Positions 17,701 through 27,039 of a DNA stretch of 64,000 bases are shown piece after piece; position 1 is the stretch's first letter, and every line of letters begins with the position of its first letter. Under the pieces are notes generated by a model. That model did no database searches. It was not told where the DNA came from and worked only from the letters and a program-made list of their open reading frames with translations. The position numbers and the translations under genes are program-made. The stretch covers positions 115,645 through 179,644 of the forward strand of contig SUXM01000002.1 of the NCBI GenBank assembly GCA_015060925.1, given 5' to 3'. The DNA is from Parabacteroides distasonis. GTDB taxonomy: Bacteria > Bacteroidota > Bacteroidia > Bacteroidales > Tannerellaceae.

Positions 17701-19011
17701 CCGACCGATGCAATGATAGACGAAACCGTATTCTTCAAGTTCTTTGATGTCGTAAATATTACGTCCGTCTAAGATTAGCGGCGTATTCATCAGCTTCTTG
17801 ACGGCTTGCCAAGAGGGCAGGCGGAACTCCTTCCATTCGGTCGCAAGCAGAAGGGCATCCACATCGACCACCGCATCATAAATATCTTGGGCATAGCGAA
17901 CTGAATCTCCTATACGGCGACGCGTTTCTTCTATGGCTACCGGATCATAGACAGAAACTTCACAACCGGCTGCCAACAACTTCTCGATCAATACTAACGA
18001 AGGAGCTTCACGCATATCATCTGTCTCCGGCTTGAAAGCTAATCCCCATAGGGCAACTCGTTTACCTTGTAGATTACCTTGATAATGTGCCTCTAACTTA
18101 CGATAGAGAATTGATTTCTGCTCTTCATTGACTGCTTCCACCGCTTCCAAAATACGCATTGTATAGCCATTCGTCTTGGCAGTCTTGATTAAAGCCTTGA
18201 TATCTTTTGGGAAACAGGAGCCACCATATCCGCAACCGGCATATAGAAAGCGATTCCCGATACGGGCATCCGAACCAATCCCTTTGCGCACCATATTCAC
18301 ATCTGCCCCTACAATCTCACATAAATTGGCAATATCATTCATAAAACTGATACGAGTGGCCAACATCGCATTGGCTGCATATTTAGTCATCTCAGCTGAT
18401 GGGACATCCATGAAAATCACCCGGAAGTTATTCAGCAGGAAAGGACGATACAGGCGAGTCATCAACTCTTTAGCACGTTCAGACTCCACACCAACCACAA
18501 CCCGGTCAGGACTCATAAAATCTTTAATAGCCGCTCCCTCTTTTAAAAATTCCGGATTGGATGCCACATCAAAGGCAATCTCTACCCCTCGTTTATCCAA
18601 TTCTGCTTGGATTGCTTGCCGTACTTTCAAGGCAGTTCCTACGGGGACGGTACTTTTCGTGACCACCAACAAATGCTTGGTCATGTGCTGTCCAACCGTA
18701 CGCGCAACCTCCAGCACATACTTCAAATCAGCACTTCCATCCTCATCGGGAGGAGTTCCTACCGCACTGAAAAGTATATCCACATCATTCAAACAATCGG
18801 TCAAATCGGTTGTAAAATGAAGACGACCTGCTTTCTGATTCCGGTGTACCATCTTCTCCAACCCCGGTTCATAAATAGGAATTATCCCCTGTCTTAGGTT
18901 TTCAATCTTTTGCACGTTAACATCCACGCAAAACACCTCCGTTCCCATCTCTGCAAAACAGGCTCCGGTAACCAATCCAACATACCCCGTTCCGACTATA
19001 GCTATTTTCAT
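17698..19011 (-). CDS. ugd: UDP-glucose 6-dehydrogenase
   Basis: A 437-residue NAD-dependent enzyme that oxidises UDP-glucose to UDP-glucuronate by two successive hydride transfers. It has the Rossmann start MKIAIVGTGYVGLVTG, the VTKSTVPVGT loop, the central NPEFLKEGAAIKDFMSPDR, and the catalytic cysteine in YGGSCFPKD (Cys266). A related UDP-N-acetylglucosamine or mannosamine dehydrogenase cannot be fully excluded, but the sequence pattern is that of Ugd. It stands at the upstream end of the polysaccharide cluster and would feed glucuronate into the glycan. Its base composition is visibly richer in G+C than the transferase genes downstream. A 150-base spacer with a coding remnant follows. Confidence 0.95.
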   Translation of the reverse strand: MKIAIVGTGYVGLVTGACFAEMGTEVFCVDVNVQKIENLRQGIIPIYEPGLEKMVHRNQKAGRLHFTTDLTDCLNDVDILFSAVGTPPDEDGSADLKYVLEVARTVGQHMTKHLLVVTKSTVPVGTALKVRQAIQAELDKRGVEIAFDVASNPEFLKEGAAIKDFMSPDRVVVGVESERAKELMTRLYRPFLLNNFRVIFMDVPSAEMTKYAANAMLATRISFMNDIANLCEIVGADVNMVRKGIGSDARIGNRFLYAGCGYGGSCFPKDIKALIKTAKTNGYTMRILEAVEAVNEEQKSILYRKLEAHYQGNLQGKRVALWGLAFKPETDDMREAPSLVLIEKLLAAGCEVSVYDPVAIEETRRRIGDSVRYAQDIYDAVVDVDALLLATEWKEFRLPSWQAVKKLMNTPLILDGRNIYDIKELEEYGFVYHCIGR

Positions 19012-19108
19012 ATTTTATAATCAAATAAAGTTGGTATTCTCCCTTTTCTAATGAGCTTCGGGCATACAAAGTCTCGTCACTCCCAAATCCGGAATGGCGA
19101 AACTGCAA

Positions 19109-19116
19109 CAAAGATA
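19109..19116 (-). promoter_or_regulatory. Possible -7 box upstream of ugd
   Basis: CAAAGATA on the + strand is TATCTTTG on the minus strand, matching TAnnTTTG, about 98 bases upstream of the ugd ATG. No -33 box at the right distance is visible. If used, the leader would be unusually long. Confidence 0.4.
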
Positions 19117-19152
19117 ATATAAAGCCATCCAAAAATAGTATATTCACAAGTA

Positions 19153-19220
19153 AAATTACATCCGATGTAATTTGAAATAGGTCGGACCTAATTTGAATTT
19201 ACCTCGGATGTAATTTCAAA
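19153..19220. repeat. Cluster of TCGGAnnTAATTT motifs (intergenic repeat, copy 1)
   Basis: Between the divergent ugd and GNAT genes lies a run of related motifs: AAATTACATC-C-GATGTAATTT (a perfect 10-bp inverted repeat with one central base, 19153-19173), GGTCGGACCTAATTT (19180-19194) with AGGTC-G-GACCT symmetry, and CTCGGATGTAATTTC from 19203. The same motif family recurs at 48331-48390, again between divergent genes. It could be an operator cluster or a dispersed intergenic repeat. Confidence 0.6.
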
Positions 19221-19264
19221 AAGAAATCTTAGCCTGAATTTCTGCTTAAAATGAATTAATTGTG

Positions 19265-19272
19265 TAAATTTG
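19265..19272 (+). promoter_or_regulatory. -7 box upstream of the GNAT-parE-coaD operon
   Basis: TAAATTTG matches TAnnTTTG and ends 22 bases before the ATG at 19295. This gives a short leader, the common arrangement in this window. No clear -33 element is visible. Confidence 0.55.
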
Positions 19273-19294
19273 CGCTACAAACAATATAGGAACA

Positions 19295-20422
19295 ATGGGC
19301 GTAGAGATAAAAGAAGTTACCAGTAAAAAGGAACTGAAGAAGTTCGTAAAATTTAATATCGAATTATACAAAGGCAATCCGTATCATGTACCCGGTCTGA
19401 TCGAAGAAGAGATGGTAACGCTTGACAGGGAAAAGAACCCTGCATTTGAAATGTGTGAAGCTATCTATTTCTTGGCATACAAAGAGGGCAAAGTAGTCGG
19501 ACGTATTGCCGGTATCATCAACCATCGTAGCAATGAGACATGGAAACAGAAGCATGCACGTTTCGGTTTTGTAGATTTCATTGATGACAAAGAGGTGGTA
19601 GATGCCTTGTTCGCTGCCGTAGAGAAATGGGCAAAAGGCAAAGGGATGGAATCTTTGCATGGCCCGATGGGATTCACCGACTTGGATCACGAAGGGATGC
19701 TTGTTGAGGGTTTCGACCAATTAGGTACGATGGCAACCATCTACAACTATCCTTACTATCCGCAGCAAATGGAACGTATGGGATATGTCAAAGACCAAGA
19801 CTGGCATGAATTCAAGGTCTATATTCCGGACGGAGTACCCGAAAAGCACATGCGTATCGGTGAAATCGTAAAGAAAAAGTATGGATTGAAGATCATGAAG
19901 TTTAAGAATGCCAAATCCATCATGCCATATGCACAGAAAGTGTTCCAGACATTGAACGAATCATACGCTCCGTTATATGGATTTGCACGTTTGACCCAAA
20001 AGCAAATCGACTACTATATCAACATGTACATACCGATGTTGCAATATGATTTGGTCACACTGATTGTACGTGAAGAGGATGACGCAGTAGTAGGCTTCGG
20101 CATTTCACTTCCCAGCTTGTCAAAGGCAATGCAAAAAGCGAAAGGACGTCTGTTCCCATTCGGTTGGATACATCTGCTGAAAGCTTTGAAGAGCAAACCG
20201 AAAGTGATTGACCTATACTTGATGGGAGTTTTGCCCGAATATCAGAGCAAAGGGGTCAACGCTTTATTATTTAATGATCTCATACCGGTATACCGTAGCG
20301 TAGGTGCAGTCTATGCGGAAAGCAATCCAGAACTGGAGAGTAACAATGCCGTACAGGCTCAATGGGATTATTTCAAACGTGAACACCATAAGACAAGAAG
20401 AGCATTCATCAAGCATCTGTAA
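19295..20422 (+). CDS. GNAT-fold N-acetyltransferase-like protein (YghO-like)
   Basis: A 375-residue cytoplasmic protein of the GNAT-like YghO type that is widespread in Bacteroidetes. It has two acyltransferase-like halves: the N-terminal part includes [21 protein letters not shown] and [19 protein letters not shown], and the C-terminal part has the acetyl-CoA type turn [21 protein letters not shown]. Its substrate is not known. It is the first gene of a + strand operon and its stop lies 2 bases before the parE start, so it is co-transcribed with topoisomerase IV subunit B and coaD. No membrane or signal sequence is present. Confidence 0.8.
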   Translation: MGVEIKEVTSKKELKKFVKFNIELYKGNPYHVPGLIEEEMVTLDREKNPAFEMCEAIYFLAYKEGKVVGRIAGIINHRSNETWKQKHARFGFVDFIDDKEVVDALFAAVEKWAKGKGMESLHGPMGFTDLDHEGMLVEGFDQLGTMATIYNYPYYPQQMERMGYVKDQDWHEFKVYIPDGVPEKHMRIGEIVKKKYGLKIMKFKNAKSIMPYAQKVFQTLNESYAPLYGFARLTQKQIDYYINMYIPMLQYDLVTLIVREEDDAVVGFGISLPSLSKAMQKAKGRLFPFGWIHLLKALKSKPKVIDLYLMGVLPEYQSKGVNALLFNDLIPVYRSVGAVYAESNPELESNNAVQAQWDYFKREHHKTRRAFIKHL

Positions 20423-20424
20423 AA

Positions 20425-22347
20425 ATGAGCCCAGACAAGAATAACATCATGCAACCTGCTTCAAATACATCTTTTGAAGAGCCACAAACTTTGCCTAATC
20501 CACCGTCACCAACAACAGATTATAGTGATGACGACATTAAAACTCTTGATTGGATGGAGCATATTCGTCGCCGTCCCGGTATGTATATCGGGAAATTGGG
20601 AGACGGTAGTTATGCCGATGACGGTATTTATGTTTTACTCAAAGAGGTTTTAGATAATTCCATCGACGAGTTTATGATGGGATTCGGAAAAACCATTGAG
20701 GTGACCATTGAGGAGGGAACTGTTTCTGTTCGGGATTACGGCCGTGGCGTTCCTTTAGGCAAAGTGGTAGATGTCTCCAGCAAGATGAATACCGGAGCCA
20801 AATACGACAGCAAGGCTTTTAAGAAGTCAGTCGGATTAAATGGGGTCGGTATCAAAGCGGTCAATGCATTGAGTAGTTATTTCTTGATTGTCAGCCATCG
20901 TGACGGCGAATGTAAACGGGTGGAATATAACAAAGCGATTGTAACCGAAGACGCTCCTATCTGTCCGACTAAAGAGGCCAACGGAACGTTGACCTACTTC
21001 ATTCCGGACAAAGAGATCTTCAAGGATTATGCCTATAAAGAGGAGTATATCGAAAGCTTGCTAAAAAACTATGTTTTCTTAAACTCCGGACTAACCATCA
21101 TCTACAATGGGAAAAAATTTCATTCCCGGAATGGCTTGGTTGACCTGTTGAACGAGAACATGACAGCAGAGCCGTTATATCCGATTATCCACCTAAAGGG
21201 AGAAGACATCGAAGTTGTCATCACTCATAGTAACCAATATGGAGAAGAATATTATTCTTTTGTGAACGGCCAACACACGACACAAGGGGGAACACATCTG
21301 TCTGCCTACCGAGAAGCACTTGGGCGTGTCATCAAAGAGTATTACAATAAAAACTTTGAATATTCCGACATCCGTGCAGGAATAGTCGCAGCCATCAGTA
21401 TCAAAGTGGAAGAGCCTGTCTTTGAAAGCCAGACCAAGACAAAGTTAGGATCCAAAGACATGGGACCGGAAGGACCTTCCGTTGCCAAGTTTATTGGCGA
21501 CTTCATCAAAAAAGAATTGGACAACTATCTGCACAAGAATGCAGAGACATCCGATATTCTTTTGCGTAAAATCCAAGAATCGGAAAAAGAGCGCAAAGCG
21601 ATTGCCGGCGTAACCAAACTGGCGCGCGAACGTGCAAAGAAAGCGAATCTACATAACCGAAAGTTACGGGATTGCCGTTTCCACTTAAATGATACCAAAG
21701 GTGATAATTTGGAAGAGAGCAGTATCTTCATTACGGAGGGGGACTCTGCCAGTGGTTCCATCACCAAAAGTCGAGACCCGAACCTACAGGCCGTATTCAG
21801 CCTTCGAGGTAAACCGCTTAACAGTTATGGTTTGACCAAGAAGATTGTTTATGAAAATGAAGAGTTTAATCTGCTACAGGCTGCCCTAAATATTGAAGAC
21901 GGATTAGATGGATTACGTTACAACAAGGTGATCATCGCTACCGATGCCGATGTGGATGGTATGCATATCCGTCTGTTACTCATCACTTTCTTCTTGCAGT
22001 TTTTCCCGGATTTGATCAAACGAAATCATGTCTATATCCTACAAACCCCTCTCTTCCGGGTACGTAACAAACAGAAAACTTGGTATTGCTATACCGAAGA
22101 GGAACGGGTAAACGCTATCGCTGCTGCCGGAAAAAATGCGGAGATTACCCGATTTAAAGGATTAGGAGAAATATCCCCGGATGAGTTTAAACACTTCATC
22201 GGAAAAGACATCCGTTTGGATCAAGTCTCCATGAAGAAAGAGGATTCAGTCAAAGAGATGCTGGAGTTCTATATGGGCAAGAATACCATGGAACGACAGA
22301 ACTTTATCATCGATAACTTAGTTGTAGAAGAAGACGTTGTGAATTGA
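20425..22347 (+). CDS. parE: DNA topoisomerase IV subunit B (ParE; type IIA ATPase/TOPRIM subunit)
   Basis: A 640-residue type IIA topoisomerase B subunit that hydrolyses ATP to drive strand passage and decatenation with ParC. The GHKL ATPase domain opens with [13 protein letters not shown] and [14 protein letters not shown]; the GRGVPLGK and [14 protein letters not shown] boxes follow; the transducer has QTKTKLGS; the TOPRIM domain has [18 protein letters not shown] and [12 protein letters not shown]. Length fits ParE or a short GyrB. It is called ParE because of the parC-type gene at 45.4-48.1 kb and the conserved parE-coaD-protease order known from Bacteroidales. About 45 poorly conserved residues precede the first core motif. 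Confidence 0.93.
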   Translation: MSPDKNNIMQPASNTSFEEPQTLPNPPSPTTDYSDDDIKTLDWMEHIRRRPGMYIGKLGDGSYADDGIYVLLKEVLDNSIDEFMMGFGKTIEVTIEEGTVSVRDYGRGVPLGKVVDVSSKMNTGAKYDSKAFKKSVGLNGVGIKAVNALSSYFLIVSHRDGECKRVEYNKAIVTEDAPICPTKEANGTLTYFIPDKEIFKDYAYKEEYIESLLKNYVFLNSGLTIIYNGKKFHSRNGLVDLLNENMTAEPLYPIIHLKGEDIEVVITHSNQYGEEYYSFVNGQHTTQGGTHLSAYREALGRVIKEYYNKNFEYSDIRAGIVAAISIKVEEPVFESQTKTKLGSKDMGPEGPSVAKFIGDFIKKELDNYLHKNAETSDILLRKIQESEKERKAIAGVTKLARERAKKANLHNRKLRDCRFHLNDTKGDNLEESSIFITEGDSASGSITKSRDPNLQAVFSLRGKPLNSYGLTKKIVYENEEFNLLQAALNIEDGLDGLRYNKVIIATDADVDGMHIRLLLITFFLQFFPDLIKRNHVYILQTPLFRVRNKQKTWYCYTEEERVNAIAAAGKNAEITRFKGLGEISPDEFKHFIGKDIRLDQVSMKKEDSVKEMLEFYMGKNTMERQNFIIDNLVVEEDVVN

Positions 22348-22349
22348 TT

Positions 22350-22835
22350 ATGGATAAAAGTACATTTACAAAACGCATCGCACTTTTTCCCGGATCTTTT
22401 GACCCTTTTACCATCGGTCACGCCTCTTTGGTCAGTCGGGGTCTCCAATTAGTCGATGAAGTCATTATTGCCATAGGCGTTAATGATCAAAAGCAAGGAT
22501 TCTTCCCTTTAGACAAACGGTTAGATGCAATCCGAACCCTATACAAGGATGAGCCTCGCATACAAGTAACTTCCTACCAATCACTAACGGTTGATTTTGC
22601 CGAAGAGATGAAAGCTGGTTTTATCTTACGTGGGATTCGCTCTACCCTTGATTTTGAATATGAGAAAAACATTGCGGATATCAACCGGCAATTAAATGGT
22701 ATAGAAACCTTGATTCTTTTCACCGAACCAGAATATGCTTCTGTCAGTTCCAGTGTTGTTCGTGAGCTATTCCGTTACGGTAAAGATATTTCTCCATATA
22801 TTCCTTTTGGAATCAATCTTTTAATTGATAAATAA
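22350..22835 (+). CDS. coaD: Phosphopantetheine adenylyltransferase
   Basis: A 161-residue enzyme that transfers AMP from ATP to 4'-phosphopantetheine, making dephospho-CoA, the penultimate step of CoA synthesis. The nucleotidyltransferase core is clear: [16 protein letters not shown] with the T-x-G-H motif (His24), [14 protein letters not shown] for phosphopantetheine, and the ATP-binding VSSSVVREL near the C-terminus. The frame extends upstream to a TTG at 22344 overlapping the parE stop, but the ATG at 22350, two bases after that stop, is the likely start. It is the third gene of the operon. Confidence 0.96.
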   Translation: MDKSTFTKRIALFPGSFDPFTIGHASLVSRGLQLVDEVIIAIGVNDQKQGFFPLDKRLDAIRTLYKDEPRIQVTSYQSLTVDFAEEMKAGFILRGIRSTLDFEYEKNIADINRQLNGIETLILFTEPEYASVSSSVVRELFRYGKDISPYIPFGINLLIDK

Positions 22836-22837
22836 AA

Positions 22838-24436
22838 ATGAAACGATTATTCTTTCCACTTCTTATCCTGAGTGTATTTGTAGCCTCAATCTCGGCACAA
22901 CGCTCTAATAACAATAACACCAATGCACGTAAACTGCAATTGGCTCTATATGCCATATCCAATTTATATGTAGACACGACCGATGAAACCAAATTGGTTG
23001 AAGATGCGATTATTGGCATGTTGAAAGAGTTAGATCCTCATTCCACTTATAGTGATCCGGAAGAGACGAAAGAGATGACAGAACCTTTACAAGGGAATTT
23101 CGATGGAATCGGTATTCAATTCAATATGTTGACCGATACACTCTATGTGATCCAGGTTATTCCGGGAGGTCCTTCCGAAAAGGTAGGTTTAATGGCCGGA
23201 GACCGTATCATTATGGTTGACGACACCCTTATTGCCGGTGTAAAGATGAAAAATACCGATATCATGAAACGTTTGCGTGGTCCTAAAAATACAGAAGTGA
23301 GGGTAAAGGTACAACGTAATGGCGTTCCTGAATTGATCGAATTCAAGATTATCCGTGGAAAGATTCCTGTATATAGCTTAGATGCAGCTTATATGGCTGA
23401 TAAACAAACAGGCTATATCAAGTTAAATCGCTTTGCTGCCTCTTCTGCAGATGAATTCAGAGAAGCATTGGCTAAACTTAAAAAACAGGGGATGAAACAT
23501 TTAATCCTTGACCTGCAAGGGAATGGAGGTGGTTATCTGAATATTGCCATAGAATTAGCCGACGAGTTTTTAAGCAAGGACAAACTGATTGTTTATACGG
23601 AAGGAAATAAACAACCACGTGAAGAGGCAAAATCGACTACACGTGGAGGTTTTGAAGAGGGTCGTTTGGTTGTTTTGGTAGATGAGACTTCTGCTTCTGC
23701 CAGTGAAATTGTTTCTGGAGCTATACAAGATTGGGATCGTGGAGTAGTTGTTGGACGCCGTACCTTTGGAAAAGGATTGGTACAAAAGCCAATTCCGATG
23801 CCAGATAAATCCATGATTCGTTTAACCGTTGCCCGTTATTATACACCGACAGGACGTTCGATCCAAAAACCATATGTTAACGGAGATAAAGAACAATACA
23901 ACCATGATTTGATAGATCGTTACAACCGTGGGGAATTGATGAGTAAAGACAGTATTCACTTCCCGGATTCCCTAAAATTCAACACATTGGAAACAAAACG
24001 TACGGTATATGGCGGTGGTGGCATCATGCCGGATGTCTTTATTCCGGTTGATACAACCCGGTACACCGATTATCACCGTAGCATCGTAGCTGCAGGTTTA
24101 GTGAACCGTATTTCCATGAATTATATAGATGGACATCGAGCTGAGCTAAATAAGAAATATCCGAAACTGATTCAATTCAAACAGAATTTCAACGTGACCG
24201 AAGAGATGATGAAAGAGTTAGTAGCTTTGGCTGAAAAAGAGAAGATTGCTTATAATGAGGAACAATACAACCGTTCCAAAGATTTAATCATGCTCCAAAT
24301 AAAGGCATTGATAGCTCGTGACCTGTATGATATGACTGAGTACTTCCAAATCATCAATGATGAGAACGAAAGTTTTCAAGAGGCACTCCGTATCATCAAC
24401 GACGAACAACGTTACAATAAAGCGTTAGGAAAATAG
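22838..24436 (+). CDS. Secreted S41 family C-terminal processing peptidase (CtpA/Prc-like)
   Basis: A 532-residue exported serine protease. A signal peptide (MKRLFFPLLILSVFVASISA, cleavage after residue 20) leads into an N-terminal region, a PDZ domain around residues 85-170 (FDGIGIQFNML ... IPGGPSEKVGLMAGDRI), and the S41 core. The catalytic dyad is visible as Ser287 in DETSASASE and Lys312 in RRTFGKGLVQ. Such periplasmic proteases trim C-termini of envelope proteins. The start is 2 bases after coaD, so it belongs to the same operon, an order known in Bacteroidales. Substrates are unknown. Confidence 0.93.
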   Translation: MKRLFFPLLILSVFVASISAQRSNNNNTNARKLQLALYAISNLYVDTTDETKLVEDAIIGMLKELDPHSTYSDPEETKEMTEPLQGNFDGIGIQFNMLTDTLYVIQVIPGGPSEKVGLMAGDRIIMVDDTLIAGVKMKNTDIMKRLRGPKNTEVRVKVQRNGVPELIEFKIIRGKIPVYSLDAAYMADKQTGYIKLNRFAASSADEFREALAKLKKQGMKHLILDLQGNGGGYLNIAIELADEFLSKDKLIVYTEGNKQPREEAKSTTRGGFEEGRLVVLVDETSASASEIVSGAIQDWDRGVVVGRRTFGKGLVQKPIPMPDKSMIRLTVARYYTPTGRSIQKPYVNGDKEQYNHDLIDRYNRGELMSKDSIHFPDSLKFNTLETKRTVYGGGGIMPDVFIPVDTTRYTDYHRSIVAAGLVNRISMNYIDGHRAELNKKYPKLIQFKQNFNVTEEMMKELVALAEKEKIAYNEEQYNRSKDLIMLQIKALIARDLYDMTEYFQIINDENESFQEALRIINDEQRYNKALGK

Positions 24437-24446
24437 TAGAAAGATA

Positions 24447-24977
24447 ATGTACTGGACACTTTTTCTGACATTTATGAAGATTGGAGCCTTCACGATTGGT
24501 GGAGGTTATGCAATGTTACCTTTAATTCAACGAGAAGTTGTTGATCGAGGTTGGCTTTCCAAAGAGGATTTTATAGATCTCTTTGCTATTGCTCAGTCTC
24601 TACCCGGAATCTTTGCCGTCAATATCTCCATCTTTGTCGGTTACAAACTAAAAAAAATACTGGGAGGTATCATTTGTGCATTGGGAAGTATCCTTCCCTC
24701 TTTTCTCATCATATTGGCAATAGCTCTTTGTTTCACCCATATACAAGATAATATATGGGTGGAAAAAGCATTCAAAGGATTACGGCCGGCAGTAGTTGCT
24801 TTAATTGCTGTTCCTTGTCTGACGACAGCTCGTTCCATCAAATTAAGTCATAAAACCCTTATCATCCCGATTATAACAGCTTTGCTCATTTGGTTAGTAG
24901 GAATCTCTCCAGTATGGTTGATTCTTTCAGCTATCGTTGGAGGTATTTATTACGGATTAAAAATAAAGAAAGTATAA
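24447..24977 (+). CDS. Chromate transporter-family protein, first half-size subunit
   Basis: A 176-residue membrane protein of the ChrA/CHR family. The family signature is at the start (GAFTIGGGYAMLPLIQREVVDRGWLS, then FAIAQSLPGIFAVNISIFVGY), with about five hydrophobic segments after it. Full-length ChrA has two such halves in one chain; here the second half is the next gene, one base downstream, so the two probably form a heterodimer. CHR proteins export chromate in some bacteria, but in anaerobes the physiological ion may differ. It is encoded 10 bases after the S41 protease gene. Confidence 0.88.
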   Translation: MYWTLFLTFMKIGAFTIGGGYAMLPLIQREVVDRGWLSKEDFIDLFAIAQSLPGIFAVNISIFVGYKLKKILGGIICALGSILPSFLIILAIALCFTHIQDNIWVEKAFKGLRPAVVALIAVPCLTTARSIKLSHKTLIIPIITALLIWLVGISPVWLILSAIVGGIYYGLKIKKV

Positions 24978-24978
24978 C

Positions 24979-25527
24979 ATGATCTGGCTTCAGTTATTTT
25001 ATGTCTATTTAAAAATTGGTATCTTCGGTTTTGGAGGCGGTTATGCGATGCTTTCACTTATCCAGGCTGATGTGGTTGAACGTTATGGTTGGATCTCATC
25101 CCAAGAATTTACAGACATTGTCGCCATCTCCCAGATGACACCAGGACCTATCGGAATCAATAGCGCAACTTATATCGGTTACACAGCCATACTTAATGCC
25201 GGATACCCTCCGGAAATTGCCATATTAGGATCTTGTTTAACCACTTTTGCCGTATGTCTACCCTCTTTCTTATTGGTACTGGCAATCTCATATGCCTTTG
25301 CTAAATTCCGACATAATAAATATGTCGAAGCTGCATTTTATGGACTTCGTCCGGTAACAGTAGGGCTTATTGCTGCAGCCTCTTTATTATTAATGAATAG
25401 CGAAAACTTTATTGATTATAAAAGCATTCTTATATTTATGACAGCCTTTATTCTTACCTGGAAATTCAAAATCAGCCCTATCTTGATGATACTAATTGCT
25501 GCAACAGCAGGAATAATCCTATATTGA
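24979..25527 (+). CDS. Chromate transporter-family protein, second half-size subunit
   Basis: A 182-residue CHR-family membrane protein paralogous to the preceding gene. It carries the matching signature FGGGYAMLSLIQADVVERYGW, then IVAISQMTPGPIGINSATYIGY with the conserved proline-glycine turn, and several transmembrane helices. It follows the first half after one base and is expected to pair with it as an antiporter-like exporter of an oxyanion. Its last 9 bases overlap the 3' end of the convergent dacB gene on the other strand, so no spacer or terminator separates them. Confidence 0.88.
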   Translation: MIWLQLFYVYLKIGIFGFGGGYAMLSLIQADVVERYGWISSQEFTDIVAISQMTPGPIGINSATYIGYTAILNAGYPPEIAILGSCLTTFAVCLPSFLLVLAISYAFAKFRHNKYVEAAFYGLRPVTVGLIAAASLLLMNSENFIDYKSILIFMTAFILTWKFKISPILMILIAATAGIILY

Positions 25528-26988
25528 AACAAAAAGACGTAATAACAACTTCTCCAAGTCTTTAGTCATTTGTCTCATGCTACAAGAATAATTATTGGAC
25601 AAAACAGCTACGGCATAGGTATGATTCTCTTTTTGGATATAACCTGCATAACATCTCACACCTGTTATCCCTCCACTTTTCAAAAATGCTTTTCCCTGTA
25701 AAGGGGTTTCTTTCAAAAAAGAACGGACAGAGCCTTCCACTCCGGCTTTCGGTAAAGAGGAGACAAACGCTTCAGAAACCTTTGATTGAGTAGCCATATA
25801 TACCAATAAATCCCCCATAAAAGCTACTGAAATTTTATTGGTTGGAGCCAATCCACTTCCATCATTCATCTTCAAAGGAAACACATCTATCCCCTTTTCT
25901 TTCCAATAATTTTTTATGACTGTAATACCTCGACCAAAAGAAGAGATCACTTCATGTTCACGAGGCTTATATTGTAAACCTACTGTTTTTAACAACGCAT
26001 CTGCATATAAATTATGACTCACGTGGTTACATACACGAACAATCTCTCTTAAAGGTGGTGAATAAGTCGTTACAATAGTCTGGCGTTCCCTATTAGTCCA
26101 ACGACGTTGTTCCATTTCCAACCGATAACAAGAAGGAGTACCTTCTACTATTATCCCCTTTTTCTGAAGAGAAGTGGTTAAATATTGAGCCATAAACAAA
26201 GCCGGATCAGGAATATCTCCTTTTATCACATATTGTTCACGATTGGCAGGCAATGTCCCATACAAATAACGTACTGATTCCAAAGGGACTCCTATAATAT
26301 AAGCACTATCTGAAGAGGCAGATACAGCCTTTAAATAATTTTTAAATTGAATAAAAGAGACATCTGGTGATGTCGATAATATAACAGGAGATGAGCCAAC
26401 TCTTCCTGTTCTTAAGGACAATTTATATAAATTATCAAAAACTGAAAGACCATAACATCCCGGAGCATAATAGTTGCCCATATCCTCTCGAAGCCATTTA
26501 ACAGAGGCTCCTTCTGTATCAAATATACTTTCATCGGAAATAACAGCCCCTTTTATTCTCCTTATCCCAATCTTTTGCAAAGCTGTTATCCAAGTATCCC
26601 AAAATTGATTCTGTCTCGGAGCAAAATGAGAAGAACCTAAAGAGGGATCTCCACTTCCTTTGATATACAAATTACCCTCCAAAACTCCCTCCTTTATCAC
26701 TCCGTCATATTGCAAAGATGTAGGATACCGGTAATCCTCTCCTAAAACCTCAAGTGCTGTAGCCGTTGTCACAACTTTTAATACGGAAGCCGGAGAAAGT
26801 TGCCGATCCATATCGTAAACAAAAAGATTCTTTCCGGTCTGTAAATCTTTAACGATTAGAGAGAATGAAGCACCTCGCATATAAGGGGTTTGTAATAGTT
26901 GCTTAACAGGATCCAAAGTCTGTGCATAAATAAACATCCATTGGATACAACAGAACAAACAAAAGCATAAGATTTTATTTCGTATCAT
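25519..26988 (-). CDS. dacB: D-alanyl-D-alanine carboxypeptidase/endopeptidase (PBP4 family)
   Basis: A 489-residue class C penicillin-binding protein (peptidase family S13) that trims or cleaves peptidoglycan cross-links in the periplasm. A signal peptide ends near residue 22 (MFIYAQ). The active-site SxxK is in SPASVLKV (Ser68, Lys71), the SxN motif in NHVSHNLYADALL, and the KTG-type motif appears as KSGG in FLKSGGITGVRCYAG. A long insertion between the first two motifs is typical of PBP4. It is transcribed alone on the minus strand, with its 3' end overlapping the chromate transporter gene by 9 bases. Confidence 0.93.
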   Translation of the reverse strand: MIRNKILCFCLFCCIQWMFIYAQTLDPVKQLLQTPYMRGASFSLIVKDLQTGKNLFVYDMDRQLSPASVLKVVTTATALEVLGEDYRYPTSLQYDGVIKEGVLEGNLYIKGSGDPSLGSSHFAPRQNQFWDTWITALQKIGIRRIKGAVISDESIFDTEGASVKWLREDMGNYYAPGCYGLSVFDNLYKLSLRTGRVGSSPVILSTSPDVSFIQFKNYLKAVSASSDSAYIIGVPLESVRYLYGTLPANREQYVIKGDIPDPALFMAQYLTTSLQKKGIIVEGTPSCYRLEMEQRRWTNRERQTIVTTYSPPLREIVRVCNHVSHNLYADALLKTVGLQYKPREHEVISSFGRGITVIKNYWKEKGIDVFPLKMNDGSGLAPTNKISVAFMGDLLVYMATQSKVSEAFVSSLPKAGVEGSVRSFLKETPLQGKAFLKSGGITGVRCYAGYIQKENHTYAVAVLSNNYSCSMRQMTKDLEKLLLRLFVSI

Positions 26989-27010
26989 TTTTTACTATTT
27001 GAGTTTCTTT

Positions 27011-27029
27011 TATCTTTGTGGCAAAGATA
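27011..27029 (+). promoter_or_regulatory. -7 box within an 8-bp inverted repeat upstream of the AI-2E exporter gene
   Basis: TATCTTTG at 27011-27018 matches TAnnTTTG and pairs exactly with CAAAGATA at 27022-27029 around TGG. The repeat reads as a -7 box on both strands, so the 51-base spacer between dacB and the AI-2E gene may hold back-to-back promoters. No -33 box at normal spacing was seen. Confidence 0.5.
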
Positions 27030-27039
27030 ATGATTAAAT

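Noticed and set aside
18176..18820. 214-codon + strand frame antisense to ugd
   Set aside because: Antisense shadow of a richer-GC gene; arginine- and serine-rich without domain features.
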